Shown here piece after piece: positions 25,149 through 35,451 of a stretch of DNA of 64,000 nt (within the stretch, counting starts at the first letter, position 1; each line of letters begins with the position of its first letter). The DNA is taken from the NCBI GenBank assembly GCA_035560795.1, contig DATMYV010000022.1:47323-111322 (forward strand), read 5' to 3'. The position numbers were made by a program, and so were the translations under genes. The notes under the pieces are model-generated. The model did not search any database, was not told where the DNA came from, and saw only the letters and a list, made by a program, of their open reading frames with translations. Origin of the DNA: Longilinea sp035560795. GTDB lineage: Bacteria > Chloroflexota > Anaerolineae > Anaerolineales > Anaerolineaceae.

Positions 25149-25175
25149 CGTTGAAAATTTCGAGGAGGCAGGGCA

Positions 25176-26180
25176 TTGAAAGGATACCGAAAGTATTTTC
25201 TCAACAAGCTGCTCTGGTTGTTAATTACGGCGGTTTTCGCATTCCTTCTTAATTTCATGCTTCCCCGTCTTATGCCGGGAGATCCAGTGGCTGCCATCAC
25301 AGCCAGGCTTGCTCAGGGCATGTCCAATTCAACCGGCATGAAAGCCGTCTATGAGCAATACCAGGAGCAATTCGGCACCAATAAACCAATTTCTGAGCAG
25401 TTAATCCTCTATTTAAAGAATATTTCCAAAGGCAATTTCGGTCGATCATTCAGTCAATTTCCCAGGCCTGTTGCCGATATTATCAAATCAGCCATCCTGT
25501 GGACCCTTGCGTTGCAATTACCGGCAATCATCGTCGGATGGCTCATCGGAAACACGCTTGGCGTGCTGGCAGCCTATATTCGAAAAGGTTTTGACAAGTT
25601 TCTCATGCCTGCCAGTCTTTTTATCAGCAGTTTACCGGCATTTGGTATGGCGGTGATATTGCTGGTCATTTTTGCAGTGGATTTGAAATGGTTCCCAACT
25701 TCTGGCGGATATGGCTATGATTTGATTCCCAATTTCAGCTGGAAATTCATTTGGTCCGTAATCGTCCACTATCAACTGCCGTTCTGGTCGATCGTAATGA
25801 TTGCAATTGGCGGTCAGGCGATCGGCATGCGGTCGATGTCCATATATGAATTAAATGTGGACTACGTAAAATATGCCCGTTTTCTGGGAATCAAGGACCG
25901 TAAAATTGTCGGCTATGTATTCCGGAATGCCATGCTCCCGCAGATCACCGGTCTGGCGTTATCACTTGGCACCATGGTTGGCGGTGCGCTGTTTGTGGAA
26001 ATTATCTTCAACTATCCCGGGTTGGGCTACACGCTCTTAAACGGAATCATGGGACAGGATTATCCGCTGATCTCGGCGGTTACCATGATCATCACCGCCA
26101 TGGTGTTATTTGCAACTTTTGCCATTGAAATCCTGTATGGCTTTATTGACCCGCGCATTAAAGCGGCCCAGTCAGACTGA
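25176..26180 (+). CDS. ABC transporter permease, DppB-like
   Basis: A 334-residue inner-membrane permease with an N-terminal helix (LLWLLITAVFAFLLNFMLPRLMPGDP), typical of DppB/OppB proteins, and a BPD_transp_1 core of about five further helices. The EAA-type loop is seen near YVKYARFLGIKDRKIVGYVF. The start is TTG at 25176, after a strong GAGGAGG; no ATG is available at the proper N-terminus. It is preceded by the intercistronic hairpin and followed after 14 bases by the second permease gene. Together they would form the channel for the oligosaccharide captured by the upstream lipoprotein. Confidence 0.9.
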   Translation: MKGYRKYFLNKLLWLLITAVFAFLLNFMLPRLMPGDPVAAITARLAQGMSNSTGMKAVYEQYQEQFGTNKPISEQLILYLKNISKGNFGRSFSQFPRPVADIIKSAILWTLALQLPAIIVGWLIGNTLGVLAAYIRKGFDKFLMPASLFISSLPAFGMAVILLVIFAVDLKWFPTSGGYGYDLIPNFSWKFIWSVIVHYQLPFWSIVMIAIGGQAIGMRSMSIYELNVDYVKYARFLGIKDRKIVGYVFRNAMLPQITGLALSLGTMVGGALFVEIIFNYPGLGYTLLNGIMGQDYPLISAVTMIITAMVLFATFAIEILYGFIDPRIKAAQSD

Positions 26181-26194
26181 GCAGAGATGGTGTC

Positions 26195-27448
<1,254 letters not shown>

Positions 27449-27457
27449 GTTACTGAT

Positions 27458-28465
27458 ATGGCAAAAGTGATGCTTGAAGTCAAAGACCTTACGACGAAAT
27501 ATATCACCCGGTTTCACGAAGATGTCTACGCAGTGGATCATGTTTCATTGAAGGTCGAAGAGGGTAAATCGTTGGGCATCGCGGGCGAATCCGGTTGCGG
27601 CAAGTCCACGCTGGCCCTCAGCCTGATGGGCTATTACTTCGCACCGCTCCACTACACCAGCGGCGATATCATCATCGATGGCCGCAACATCTCCGGGATG
27701 AATCCTGATGATATTCGCACATCGATCCTTGGTACCGAAATCGCGTATATCCCCCAGGCTGCAATGAACGCGCTCAACCCCACCCAGAAGATCATCAACC
27801 TGATCGAAGATGTCATTCACGCGCACAACCCCAGGGCGGATAAAAAGGAAATTTACGATCTGGCTGTTGAACGCTTTGAGGTGCTGGGATTGCCAGCATC
27901 GGTCCTGCAGAGGTACCCGGTGGAACTCTCCGGCGGCATGAAACAGCGCACGGTCATTGCGGTTTCTGTGATCCTGTCTCCGAAGATACTAATTGCGGAC
28001 GAACCCTCATCCGCGCTGGACGTGACCAGCCAGAAGATGGTCATCAAGATGCTGCTGGATTTGATGGAACATGGTTTTATCAAATCGATGATCTTCATCA
28101 CGCATGAACTTCCATTGCTTTTCAACGTTACGGATGACATCATGGTCATGTACGCCGGCCAAATTGTCGAAAAGGGAACAGCCCAGCAAACGGTGTTCGA
28201 TCCAATCCATCCCTATGCCAAGGGTCTGATGGGTTCGATTATCGTACCGGAACAGGGTCTCAGGGATGTCAAGCTAACGGCCATTCCCGGCGTGCCGCCC
28301 AACCTCAAAAAGCCCCCTGAAGGCTGCCGGTTTGCTGAACGGTGCAAATACGTAAAGCCTGAATGCAAATATCATCCCGTCGATATGGTCGAGATTGAAG
28401 GCAACCGCGCTTACCGCTGCATCCTTTCAGAAGAAGAATTGAGAAAGGCATATCAAAATGGTTGA
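27458..28465 (+). CDS. ABC transporter ATP-binding protein, DppD-like
   Basis: A 335-residue cytoplasmic ATPase. Visible motifs are Walker A GESGCGKST, signature LSGGMKQR, Walker B ILIADEPSSALD and the switch His in FITHE. The C-terminal oligopeptide-transporter extension has the Cys pattern GCRFAERCKYVKPECKYH, which in relatives can hold an iron-sulfur cluster. It energises the two upstream permeases together with the DppF-like ATPase, whose gene overlaps this one by 8 bases. Confidence 0.93.
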   Translation: MAKVMLEVKDLTTKYITRFHEDVYAVDHVSLKVEEGKSLGIAGESGCGKSTLALSLMGYYFAPLHYTSGDIIIDGRNISGMNPDDIRTSILGTEIAYIPQAAMNALNPTQKIINLIEDVIHAHNPRADKKEIYDLAVERFEVLGLPASVLQRYPVELSGGMKQRTVIAVSVILSPKILIADEPSSALDVTSQKMVIKMLLDLMEHGFIKSMIFITHELPLLFNVTDDIMVMYAGQIVEKGTAQQTVFDPIHPYAKGLMGSIIVPEQGLRDVKLTAIPGVPPNLKKPPEGCRFAERCKYVKPECKYHPVDMVEIEGNRAYRCILSEEELRKAYQNG

Positions 28466-29300
28466 TGAACGGAAATCATGCCTGAAAGGGATTCAGCTCA
28501 CCAAAGTATTCGGGCTTGGCCGCCAACAAACTGTGGCTGTAGACCATGTTGATTTCAATTTTTACGAAGGCGAAATTATTTCCATCGTGGGGGAATCGGG
28601 CAGCGGAAAAACCACGCTGGCAAAAATGCTGCTTGGTCTGATCAGTATCACCGATGGCGAGGTCTTTTTCCAGGGAAAGCCGCGCGATATTGGCACCCCC
28701 GGCAAGAGAAAAGAATACTGGAAAAACATCCAGGCGATTTTTCAGGATCCGTACTCTTCCTATAACATTTTTAACAAAATCGATACCGTGCTTTTGGATT
28801 GCATCAATATGCGCGGCGGCCGGAATCTTCCGCATGATAAAAAAGTGGCATTAATGACGGAAGCCTGCAGCTTTGTGAACCTGAAGTTCGAAGAATTAAC
28901 CAACAAGTATCCCTTTGAGCTCTCCGGCGGACAGATGCAGCGGCTCATGATTGCGCGCATTTTCCTGCTGAAACCAAAGATCCTTCTGGCTGATGAACCG
29001 ACTTCGATGATCGATGCCAGTTCGCGTGCGACCATCCTGGAAATGTTAATGAAGCTGCGCGATGAAACCGGCATGACTCTCATCTTCATCACCCACGATA
29101 TTGGGCTGGCGTATTATATTTCAGACACGGTCTATATCATGGAGCATGGAAAATTAATCGAGAGCGGCTCAGCGGAAGAAGTAATCCTCCATCCAAAACA
29201 GGCATACACGAAACGGTTGATCAGCGATGTTCCCAAGATCCATGAGGAATGGGATCTCTCGACGGTGGATTATTCCTGCGTTTGGGATGACGCGAAATAA
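28458..29300 (+). CDS. ABC transporter ATP-binding protein, DppF-like
   Basis: A 280-residue ATPase. Walker A is GESGSGKTT, the signature is LSGGQMQR, Walker B is ILLADEPTSMID and the switch is FITHD. Unlike its partner it lacks the C-terminal Cys-rich extension, ending soon after LISDVPKIHEEWDL. In the signature loop this protein has the common QMQR form where the partner has MKQR. Its gene starts inside the end of the DppD-like gene, which indicates coupled synthesis of the two subunits. It closes the transporter part of the operon; 117 bases follow before the next gene. Confidence 0.93.
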   Translation: MVDERKSCLKGIQLTKVFGLGRQQTVAVDHVDFNFYEGEIISIVGESGSGKTTLAKMLLGLISITDGEVFFQGKPRDIGTPGKRKEYWKNIQAIFQDPYSSYNIFNKIDTVLLDCINMRGGRNLPHDKKVALMTEACSFVNLKFEELTNKYPFELSGGQMQRLMIARIFLLKPKILLADEPTSMIDASSRATILEMLMKLRDETGMTLIFITHDIGLAYYISDTVYIMEHGKLIESGSAEEVILHPKQAYTKRLISDVPKIHEEWDLSTVDYSCVWDDAK

Positions 29301-29417
29301 CATTACATTCCATGGTCCGGTCATGCCGCAGGTTTGATCAGTAAAGGTCCAGGGGCAGCCATTCTTGCCATTGGGGCATGATCTTCCGTGAAATGCCTTG
29401 ATTTAGGAAAATAACGA

Positions 29418-30635
29418 TTGAATATCTGGCAAAAAATTAAGCATTACCCGAAAATAAGCCTGGTAATATTGGCTTATGTTGCCTTCATTTCCCTGGGAAT
29501 GCCGGATGGCTTGCTGGGCGTGGCCTGGCCCTCAGTCCGCAGCAGCTTCGGCATCCCATTGGATGCAGTGGGCATGTTGCTCTCGGCTTCTGTGGCTGGA
29601 TATTTAACCTCCAGCTTTCTTAATGGTCCCTTGATTGCGCGCTGGGGCATCGGCCGCGTGCTGGCGGCCAGCTGTGCCATGACCGGAACCGCGCTGGTTG
29701 GTTATACCCTTGTCCCGGTTTGGTGGATGATGGTTTTACTGGGGGTGCTGGCAGGTTTGGGGGCTGGCGCCATTGATGCCGGATTGAATACCTACGTCGC
29801 CGCCCATTTTGGCGAAGGGCTTATGCAATGGCTGCATGCCAGTTATGGCATCGGTGTTACGCTGGGTCCAATTATCATGACCATGGCGCTGACGACCTTG
29901 AATTCCTGGCGGATTGGTTACCGCATTGTGGGCGGTTTTCAAATCATCCTTGCGGCATGCTTTGTCCTGACGTTGTCCAGGTGGAATCAAAAAGATGCGC
30001 CTGCCGGCGGTGAACAACCCAAGCGCCTGACTGATTACAAAACGCCCATGACACAGACCCTACGCCAGCCGCGCGTCTGGTTCAGCGCATTGCTGTTCTT
30101 CTTGTATTGCGGTGCTGAAGTTTCACTCGGAACCTGGACTTACAGCCTGTTGGTCGAATCGCGCGGGGTCGGAACGACGGCAGCGGGGTTAATCACGGGC
30201 AGTTATTGGGCAACCTTCACGCTTGGACGGATCCTGGCTGGCGTTTACGCCAAACGGGTGGGCATTCACCGCCTGGTGTTGGTCAGCCTGGTAGGGGCGT
30301 TCTTCGGTGCGGTTTTACTGCTCTGGAATCCCTCCAGCACAACCAATCTTCTGGCGGTAGCTCTGATGGGCTATGCCATTGCCCCCATCTTCGCGGCACT
30401 GATGTCAGGAACCAGCGCGCGGGTAGGCGAACAGTATGCCGCCAATACCATTGGATTGCAGATGGCCGCCACCGGATTGGGAACCGTTGTCATACCCAGC
30501 CTGTTGGGGATCCTGGCGCGGCAATTTTCGCTAGAAATAATTCCAATCTGTCTGATTGTAGTGTTCGCGGTATTGTTTGGATTGTATCGAATCTCGTTGG
30601 TCAAAAATAATGCGATGCAGGAAAATGGTGTATGA
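29418..30635 (+). CDS. MFS transporter, sugar-type (FucP/BSC6-like)
   Basis: A 405-residue transporter with about twelve spans. The N-terminal half has YVAFISLGMPDGLLGVAWPS and the helix 4-5 region GLGAGAIDAGLNTYVAAHFG, characteristic of the sugar-MFS group that includes FucP-like proteins. The start is TTG at 29418 with AGGA upstream. Its end overlaps the beta-mannosidase start by four bases (ATGA), so the two are translated together. This suggests uptake or export of a mono- or disaccharide linked to mannoside metabolism. The true substrate is not predictable from sequence. Confidence 0.82.
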   Translation: MNIWQKIKHYPKISLVILAYVAFISLGMPDGLLGVAWPSVRSSFGIPLDAVGMLLSASVAGYLTSSFLNGPLIARWGIGRVLAASCAMTGTALVGYTLVPVWWMMVLLGVLAGLGAGAIDAGLNTYVAAHFGEGLMQWLHASYGIGVTLGPIIMTMALTTLNSWRIGYRIVGGFQIILAACFVLTLSRWNQKDAPAGGEQPKRLTDYKTPMTQTLRQPRVWFSALLFFLYCGAEVSLGTWTYSLLVESRGVGTTAAGLITGSYWATFTLGRILAGVYAKRVGIHRLVLVSLVGAFFGAVLLLWNPSSTTNLLAVALMGYAIAPIFAALMSGTSARVGEQYAANTIGLQMAATGLGTVVIPSLLGILARQFSLEIIPICLIVVFAVLFGLYRISLVKNNAMQENGV

Positions 30636-33106
30636 GAGTGCAATCCTTGACAGGCGCCTGGAAATTCCGCCAGGCAGGTACGCAAGAATGGCTGCCCGCC
30701 AGTGTCCCGGGCGGCGTGCATACTGATTTGCTGGCACTGGGCCAAATTCCGGATCCTTTCGTGGGTGACAATGAAAAGCGTGTTCAGTGGGTCGCTGAAG
30801 CATCCTGGGAATATCGCCGCCCGTTTACCATTTCACCCGATCTTCTGCAACAGCCGCGAATCGAGTTGGTCTGCGACGGGCTGGACACCCTGGCCACGCT
30901 CAGCTTGAACGGGCAGGAATTAGGCACCACCGCGAACATGTTCCGGCAGTACCGCTTTGATGTTAAACTGCTGCTCAATGCAGGCGAAAATGAGCTGACC
31001 ATTGTATTTGATTCTCCCGTCCGCTATTGCGCCACGCAACAAGCGGTGCGGTCCCTGCCGGGCGTTTCGCAAGCCATTCCAGGCGGTCCGCACCTGCGCA
31101 AAGCACCCTGCCAGTTTGGCTGGGATTGGGGTCCGCAGCTGCCGCCCATTGGCATCTGGAAGGACATTCGTTTGGAAGGGTATGAAGGCGCGCGCATTGC
31201 AGACGTCCGCCTCAGCCAGCAGCATTCTGTCGGACAGGTGACTGTTGCGGCTGAGATAACCGTCCAAAGCTGGGATGCGACCCCTTGCCTGGCAGGTATG
31301 CGCATCACCGCGCCGGATGGACAGTTTCTTGAAACCAGCGCGCCAATCCTCCCGGATTATGAGAACAAATTGCAGATCATCGTTGCTGACCCCCAGCTTT
31401 GGTGGCCGAATGGCTACGGTTCGCAGCCGCTGTATCAGGTTAACATCGAACTGAACCAATCAGGCAGAATGCTGGACCAGCGAGAATACAAGATCGGCCT
31501 GTGTACCATCGAACTGCGCCAGGAACCGGACGAGTGGGGTCGTTCCTTTACGTTCGTTGTCAACGGGCTGCCCATTTTTGCCAAAGGCTCCAATTGGATC
31601 CCGGCCGACTCTTTCCCCACCCGCCTTACAGACGCCTGGCTGGAGGGATTGATCCGCTCGGCAGCCCAGACTCACCAGAACATGCTGCGCGTGTGGGGCG
31701 GCGGTTTTTATGAAGAAGAGCGTTTTTACGACCTGTGCGATCGTTATGGCATTCTCGTCTGGCAGGAATTTATTTTCTCGTGCAGTGTTTATCCTTTGGA
31801 CGACGCTGAATTCCTTGAAAATGTTCACATTGAGGTGGTGGAAAACGTTCGCCGGCTGCGCCACCGCGCCAGCCTGGCCCTGTGGTGCGGCAATAATGAG
31901 ATGGAGTGGGGCTGGGTGGATTGGGGTTGGAAGGGCGCTGAGTTTACAGACCTCAAGGCAGCCTACGACCAGTTTTTTCATCACACCCTGCCCGAATGGT
32001 GTACCGCGGATGACACTGAGCATGCCTATTGGCCCAGTTCGCCTTCCTCCAATACGCCTTTCGAGAATCCAAACGGCCAGCAGCAGGGCGACGCTCATTA
32101 TTGGGATGTCTGGCACGGCCGCAAGCCTTTCACAGCCTACCGCAACCAGTACCCGCGCTTTATGAGCGAATTTGGCTTTCAGGCGCTGCCGCCAATGGCG
32201 ACCATCCGAACCTACGCACAGGAAGCCGATTGGAACATGACTTCCTACATCATGGAGCGGCATCAGAAGAACGATAGCGGAAATCAATTGATGGTATCCC
32301 AGATGCTGGATACCTTCCGGCTGCCAAAGGATTTTGAATCGTTGGTCTACCTGAGCCTGGTACTGCAGGCCGAAGGCATCCGCTACGGGGTGGAACACTG
32401 GCGGCGCTACCCTGGGCGCGTTTCCGGCATACTCTACTGGCAGCTCAACGACTGCTGGCCGGTGGCATCCTGGTCTAGCCTGGATTATTTTGGCCGCTGG
32501 AAGGCTCTGCATTATGCCGCGCGCCGTTTCTTTGCACCGCTGCTGCTCTCGATCGAAGACAAGCCTGCCTCGCAGGAAGTTTTCATTACCAATGAAACTC
32601 GCCTACCCTGGGAAGGTTCTATACGCTGGTCTTTGGAAACATTGGACGGCAAGGTATTGGATTCAAACATAGTGGACGCGCAGGTCGCTCCATTTGACGT
32701 GACCCCGGTTTGCCGCATAGACTTTTCAAGCCGCCTCGCTGACGACCTGATTCGCGAAACGGTTTTTATCGCCGAACTCTGGCAGGACGGGCAAAGATTG
32801 ACCCGGCAGACAGCCTTCTTCACCCCCACCAAACATCTAAATCTGGTTGATCCAGCAATCCAATCGGCCTTGCGTCTCGCGGAGGGACAAATTCAAATCG
32901 AATTAACCTCTCATTCACTGGCGCGCCTGGTGGAATGCACCCTGGAAGGCGCGGATGTCGTTTTTAGCGATAATTATTTTGATTTGCCGGCCGGCCGCAC
33001 CGCCTCCATCACCGCTCCGCTGCCCCCCGGTTGGACGGCGCTCCAGGTACAGGCTGCTTTCAAAATCCGGTCAATCTACGATTCATATGAGCATCCCGCA
33101 AAATAA
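30632..33106 (+). CDS. GH2 beta-mannosidase
   Basis: A cytoplasmic exo-enzyme of 824 residues (no signal peptide) that removes beta-mannosyl units from non-reducing ends. The N-terminal jelly-roll domain (residues ~1-170, SLTGAWKF...PGGVHTDLL) contains FGWDWGPQLPPIGIW, diagnostic of beta-mannosidases. An immunoglobulin-like domain and a TIM barrel follow. The acid/base is predicted at Glu423 (WCGNNEMEWGW) and the nucleophile at Glu513 (RFMSEFGFQ). It overlaps the MFS gene by four bases and lies 30 bases before a GH3 gene. Complementary to the GH130 phosphorylase encoded on the other arm. Confidence 0.93.
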   Translation: MRVQSLTGAWKFRQAGTQEWLPASVPGGVHTDLLALGQIPDPFVGDNEKRVQWVAEASWEYRRPFTISPDLLQQPRIELVCDGLDTLATLSLNGQELGTTANMFRQYRFDVKLLLNAGENELTIVFDSPVRYCATQQAVRSLPGVSQAIPGGPHLRKAPCQFGWDWGPQLPPIGIWKDIRLEGYEGARIADVRLSQQHSVGQVTVAAEITVQSWDATPCLAGMRITAPDGQFLETSAPILPDYENKLQIIVADPQLWWPNGYGSQPLYQVNIELNQSGRMLDQREYKIGLCTIELRQEPDEWGRSFTFVVNGLPIFAKGSNWIPADSFPTRLTDAWLEGLIRSAAQTHQNMLRVWGGGFYEEERFYDLCDRYGILVWQEFIFSCSVYPLDDAEFLENVHIEVVENVRRLRHRASLALWCGNNEMEWGWVDWGWKGAEFTDLKAAYDQFFHHTLPEWCTADDTEHAYWPSSPSSNTPFENPNGQQQGDAHYWDVWHGRKPFTAYRNQYPRFMSEFGFQALPPMATIRTYAQEADWNMTSYIMERHQKNDSGNQLMVSQMLDTFRLPKDFESLVYLSLVLQAEGIRYGVEHWRRYPGRVSGILYWQLNDCWPVASWSSLDYFGRWKALHYAARRFFAPLLLSIEDKPASQEVFITNETRLPWEGSIRWSLETLDGKVLDSNIVDAQVAPFDVTPVCRIDFSSRLADDLIRETVFIAELWQDGQRLTRQTAFFTPTKHLNLVDPAIQSALRLAEGQIQIELTSHSLARLVECTLEGADVVFSDNYFDLPAGRTASITAPLPPGWTALQVQAAFKIRSIYDSYEHPAK

Positions 33107-33136
33107 TCATTTGTAAAACCCTCCAAGGAGCGTCCG

Positions 33137-35425
33137 ATGTCAACGAAAATCCAGGCAATTGTTGAAAAAATGACCCTCGAAGAAAAAGCGGCTCTGTGCA
33201 CCGGCGCTTCCATGTGGACAACCACCCCGGTTGAACGCCTGGGCGTGCCGGAGCTGATCGTTTCAGACGGCCCGCACGGTCTCCGGCGCGTGGCGGATAT
33301 CAATTCAATTTCACAAGAAAGCCAGCCCGCCACCTGTTTTCCCACCGCCTCCTGTACAGCCTCCACCTGGGATGTTGATTTAATCCATAAAATGGGCGAG
33401 GCGCTGGCGGAAGAATGCCTCGCGCTAAACGTGGACGTCGTTCTTGGACCTGGCGTGAACATGAAGCGCTCGCCGTTGTGCGGGCGCAATTTCGAGTATT
33501 TTTCAGAGGATCCCTACCTGGCTGGCGAGATGGCAGCCAGTTTGATCAACGGCATTCAAAGCCGCGGCGTAGGCACTTCGCTGAAACATTACGCTGCCAA
33601 TAACCAGGAATTCCAACGTCTCAGCATCAATGCCGAGGTGGATGAGCGTACCCTGCGCGAGGTCTACCTGACTGCATTTGAGAAGGCTGTGAAACAGGCC
33701 AAACCCTGGACCGTGATGTGTTCCTACAACAAACTGAACGGCACCCTCGCCTCGGAGAATCACCACCTTCTCACCGAAATTCTTAAAGAGGAATGGGGCT
33801 TCGAGGGCTTGATCGTTTCCGATTGGGGCGCGGTGCGCGACCGCGTCGCCGCCCTGAAGGGCGGCCTTGACCTGGAAATGCCCGGCCCGCGTGACTGGCG
33901 CGTCAAGGCCGTCGTGGAGGCCGTCCGCTCCGGGGAACTGGATGAAGCTCTGCTGGATGAATCCGTGCGCCGCATCCTCCGCATTGTGTTCAAAGCCAAA
34001 GAAACACCCAAGAAAGGCACGCTGGATGTTGACGGGCATCACGAACTGGCGCGAAAAATTGCCGCCGAAGGCATGGTGCTGCTCAAGAACAATGGTTTGC
34101 TGCCGCTCAAAAACCAGCAGCACATAGCGGTCATTGGCCGTTCAGCCGAGCATGCCCACTTCCAGGGCGGCGGCAGTTCGCACATTAACACCACCAGGGT
34201 TTCGGTTCCCATCAACGAACTGCAGGAACGGGCTGGCAGTGCTGAATTGACCTACGCTGAAGGCTACCCGACCGATGATTCATTCCGCCAGGATTTGATT
34301 GACGAAGCCGTAACGCTTGGCCGGTCTGCCGATGTAGCCCTGCTTTACATCGCGTTGCCCACCTTCAAGGAGTCCGAAGGCTACGATCGTATTGATCTCG
34401 ACCTGACCGGGCAGCAGGTTGCGCTGATCAAAGCCGTTTCGGCTGTCCAGCCCAACACGGTGGTGGTGCTCAACAATGGCGCACCGGTGGCGATGGACGC
34501 ATGGATCGGCGGCGTGGCAGCCGTACTTGAAGGGTGGATGGCCGGACAGGCTGGCGGTGCGGCGATTGCCGATTTGTTGTATGGCAAGGTCAACCCGTCC
34601 GGAAAACTGGCCGAGACCTTCCCGGTCAAACTCGCGGATACGCCGGCCTATATCAACTGGCCAGGCGGTGCCGGCGTGGTGCATTACGGCGAAGGTCTGT
34701 TTATCGGCTACCGGTACTACGACGCCAGGCAGGTACCCGTTTTATTCCCCTTTGGCTTCGGGTTGAGCTATACCACCTTTGCCTACAACAACGCCAGCGT
34801 ATCGAAAAAGACCTTCAAGGATGTAGACGGCGTGACGGTGACCGTGGATATAACCAATACCGGCAAGGTGACCGGCAAGGAAATCGTCCAAGTGTACGTC
34901 CACGATCAGAAGTCCAATTTGGTGAGACCTGGGAAGGAACTCAAGGGCTTTGCCAAGGTGGAACTTCAACCGGGCGAGACCAAAACCGTATCCATTCCCC
35001 TCGATTTCCGCGCTTTTGCCTACTATCACCCCGATTATGGGCAGTGGATCACCGAGGACGGCGATTTCGACCTGCTGATCGGGGCTTCCGCCGCGGACAT
35101 CCGCCAAACCTTGACTGTAACGCTTGAATCCACCCTCGATCTGCCCTGCATCCTCGATATTGATTCGACCATTCGCGAATGGCAGGAGGACCCGCGCGGA
35201 AAAGTGGCGAGTGCGTCACTCCTCGCGCGGATTGATGCGATTGGACGGCAGGCGTTCGCCGGCAGCAGTGAAGCATCTGTCAATGATAGCACCATGGGCA
35301 TGGACTTCATGGCCATGTTTGCCGATATGCCGTTGATTGGCATTCTGGGTTTCCTACAGGAAGCGTTTCCCCAGCCGGCGAATGAGATCGTGGATGAATT
35401 ATTGGCAAAGGTTCACAGTAATTAA
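33137..35425 (+). CDS. GH3 beta-glucosidase, full-length with FnIII-like domain
   Basis: A 762-residue cytoplasmic GH3 enzyme. The barrel domain has VSDGPHGLRRVAD, KHYAANNQEF and the nucleophile Asp229 in GLIVSDWGAVRDR. A second alpha/beta domain follows (GMVLLKNNGLLPL; GQAGGAAIADLLYGKVNPSGKL). The FnIII-like domain is near residues 545-660 (FPFGFGLSYTTF...GKEIVQVYVHD). A C-terminal extension of about 90 residues is rich in Met and Ala. It would remove terminal beta-glucosyl residues, for example from glucomannan- or cello-oligosaccharides. A strong AAGGAG precedes the ATG. Members of GH3 also act on xylosides or GlcNAc, so specificity is inferred only from context. Confidence 0.9.
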   Translation: MSTKIQAIVEKMTLEEKAALCTGASMWTTTPVERLGVPELIVSDGPHGLRRVADINSISQESQPATCFPTASCTASTWDVDLIHKMGEALAEECLALNVDVVLGPGVNMKRSPLCGRNFEYFSEDPYLAGEMAASLINGIQSRGVGTSLKHYAANNQEFQRLSINAEVDERTLREVYLTAFEKAVKQAKPWTVMCSYNKLNGTLASENHHLLTEILKEEWGFEGLIVSDWGAVRDRVAALKGGLDLEMPGPRDWRVKAVVEAVRSGELDEALLDESVRRILRIVFKAKETPKKGTLDVDGHHELARKIAAEGMVLLKNNGLLPLKNQQHIAVIGRSAEHAHFQGGGSSHINTTRVSVPINELQERAGSAELTYAEGYPTDDSFRQDLIDEAVTLGRSADVALLYIALPTFKESEGYDRIDLDLTGQQVALIKAVSAVQPNTVVVLNNGAPVAMDAWIGGVAAVLEGWMAGQAGGAAIADLLYGKVNPSGKLAETFPVKLADTPAYINWPGGAGVVHYGEGLFIGYRYYDARQVPVLFPFGFGLSYTTFAYNNASVSKKTFKDVDGVTVTVDITNTGKVTGKEIVQVYVHDQKSNLVRPGKELKGFAKVELQPGETKTVSIPLDFRAFAYYHPDYGQWITEDGDFDLLIGASAADIRQTLTVTLESTLDLPCILDIDSTIREWQEDPRGKVASASLLARIDAIGRQAFAGSSEASVNDSTMGMDFMAMFADMPLIGILGFLQEAFPQPANEIVDELLAKVHSN

Positions 35426-35451
35426 AATCAGGCTTCTTTAAAGGAATAAAC

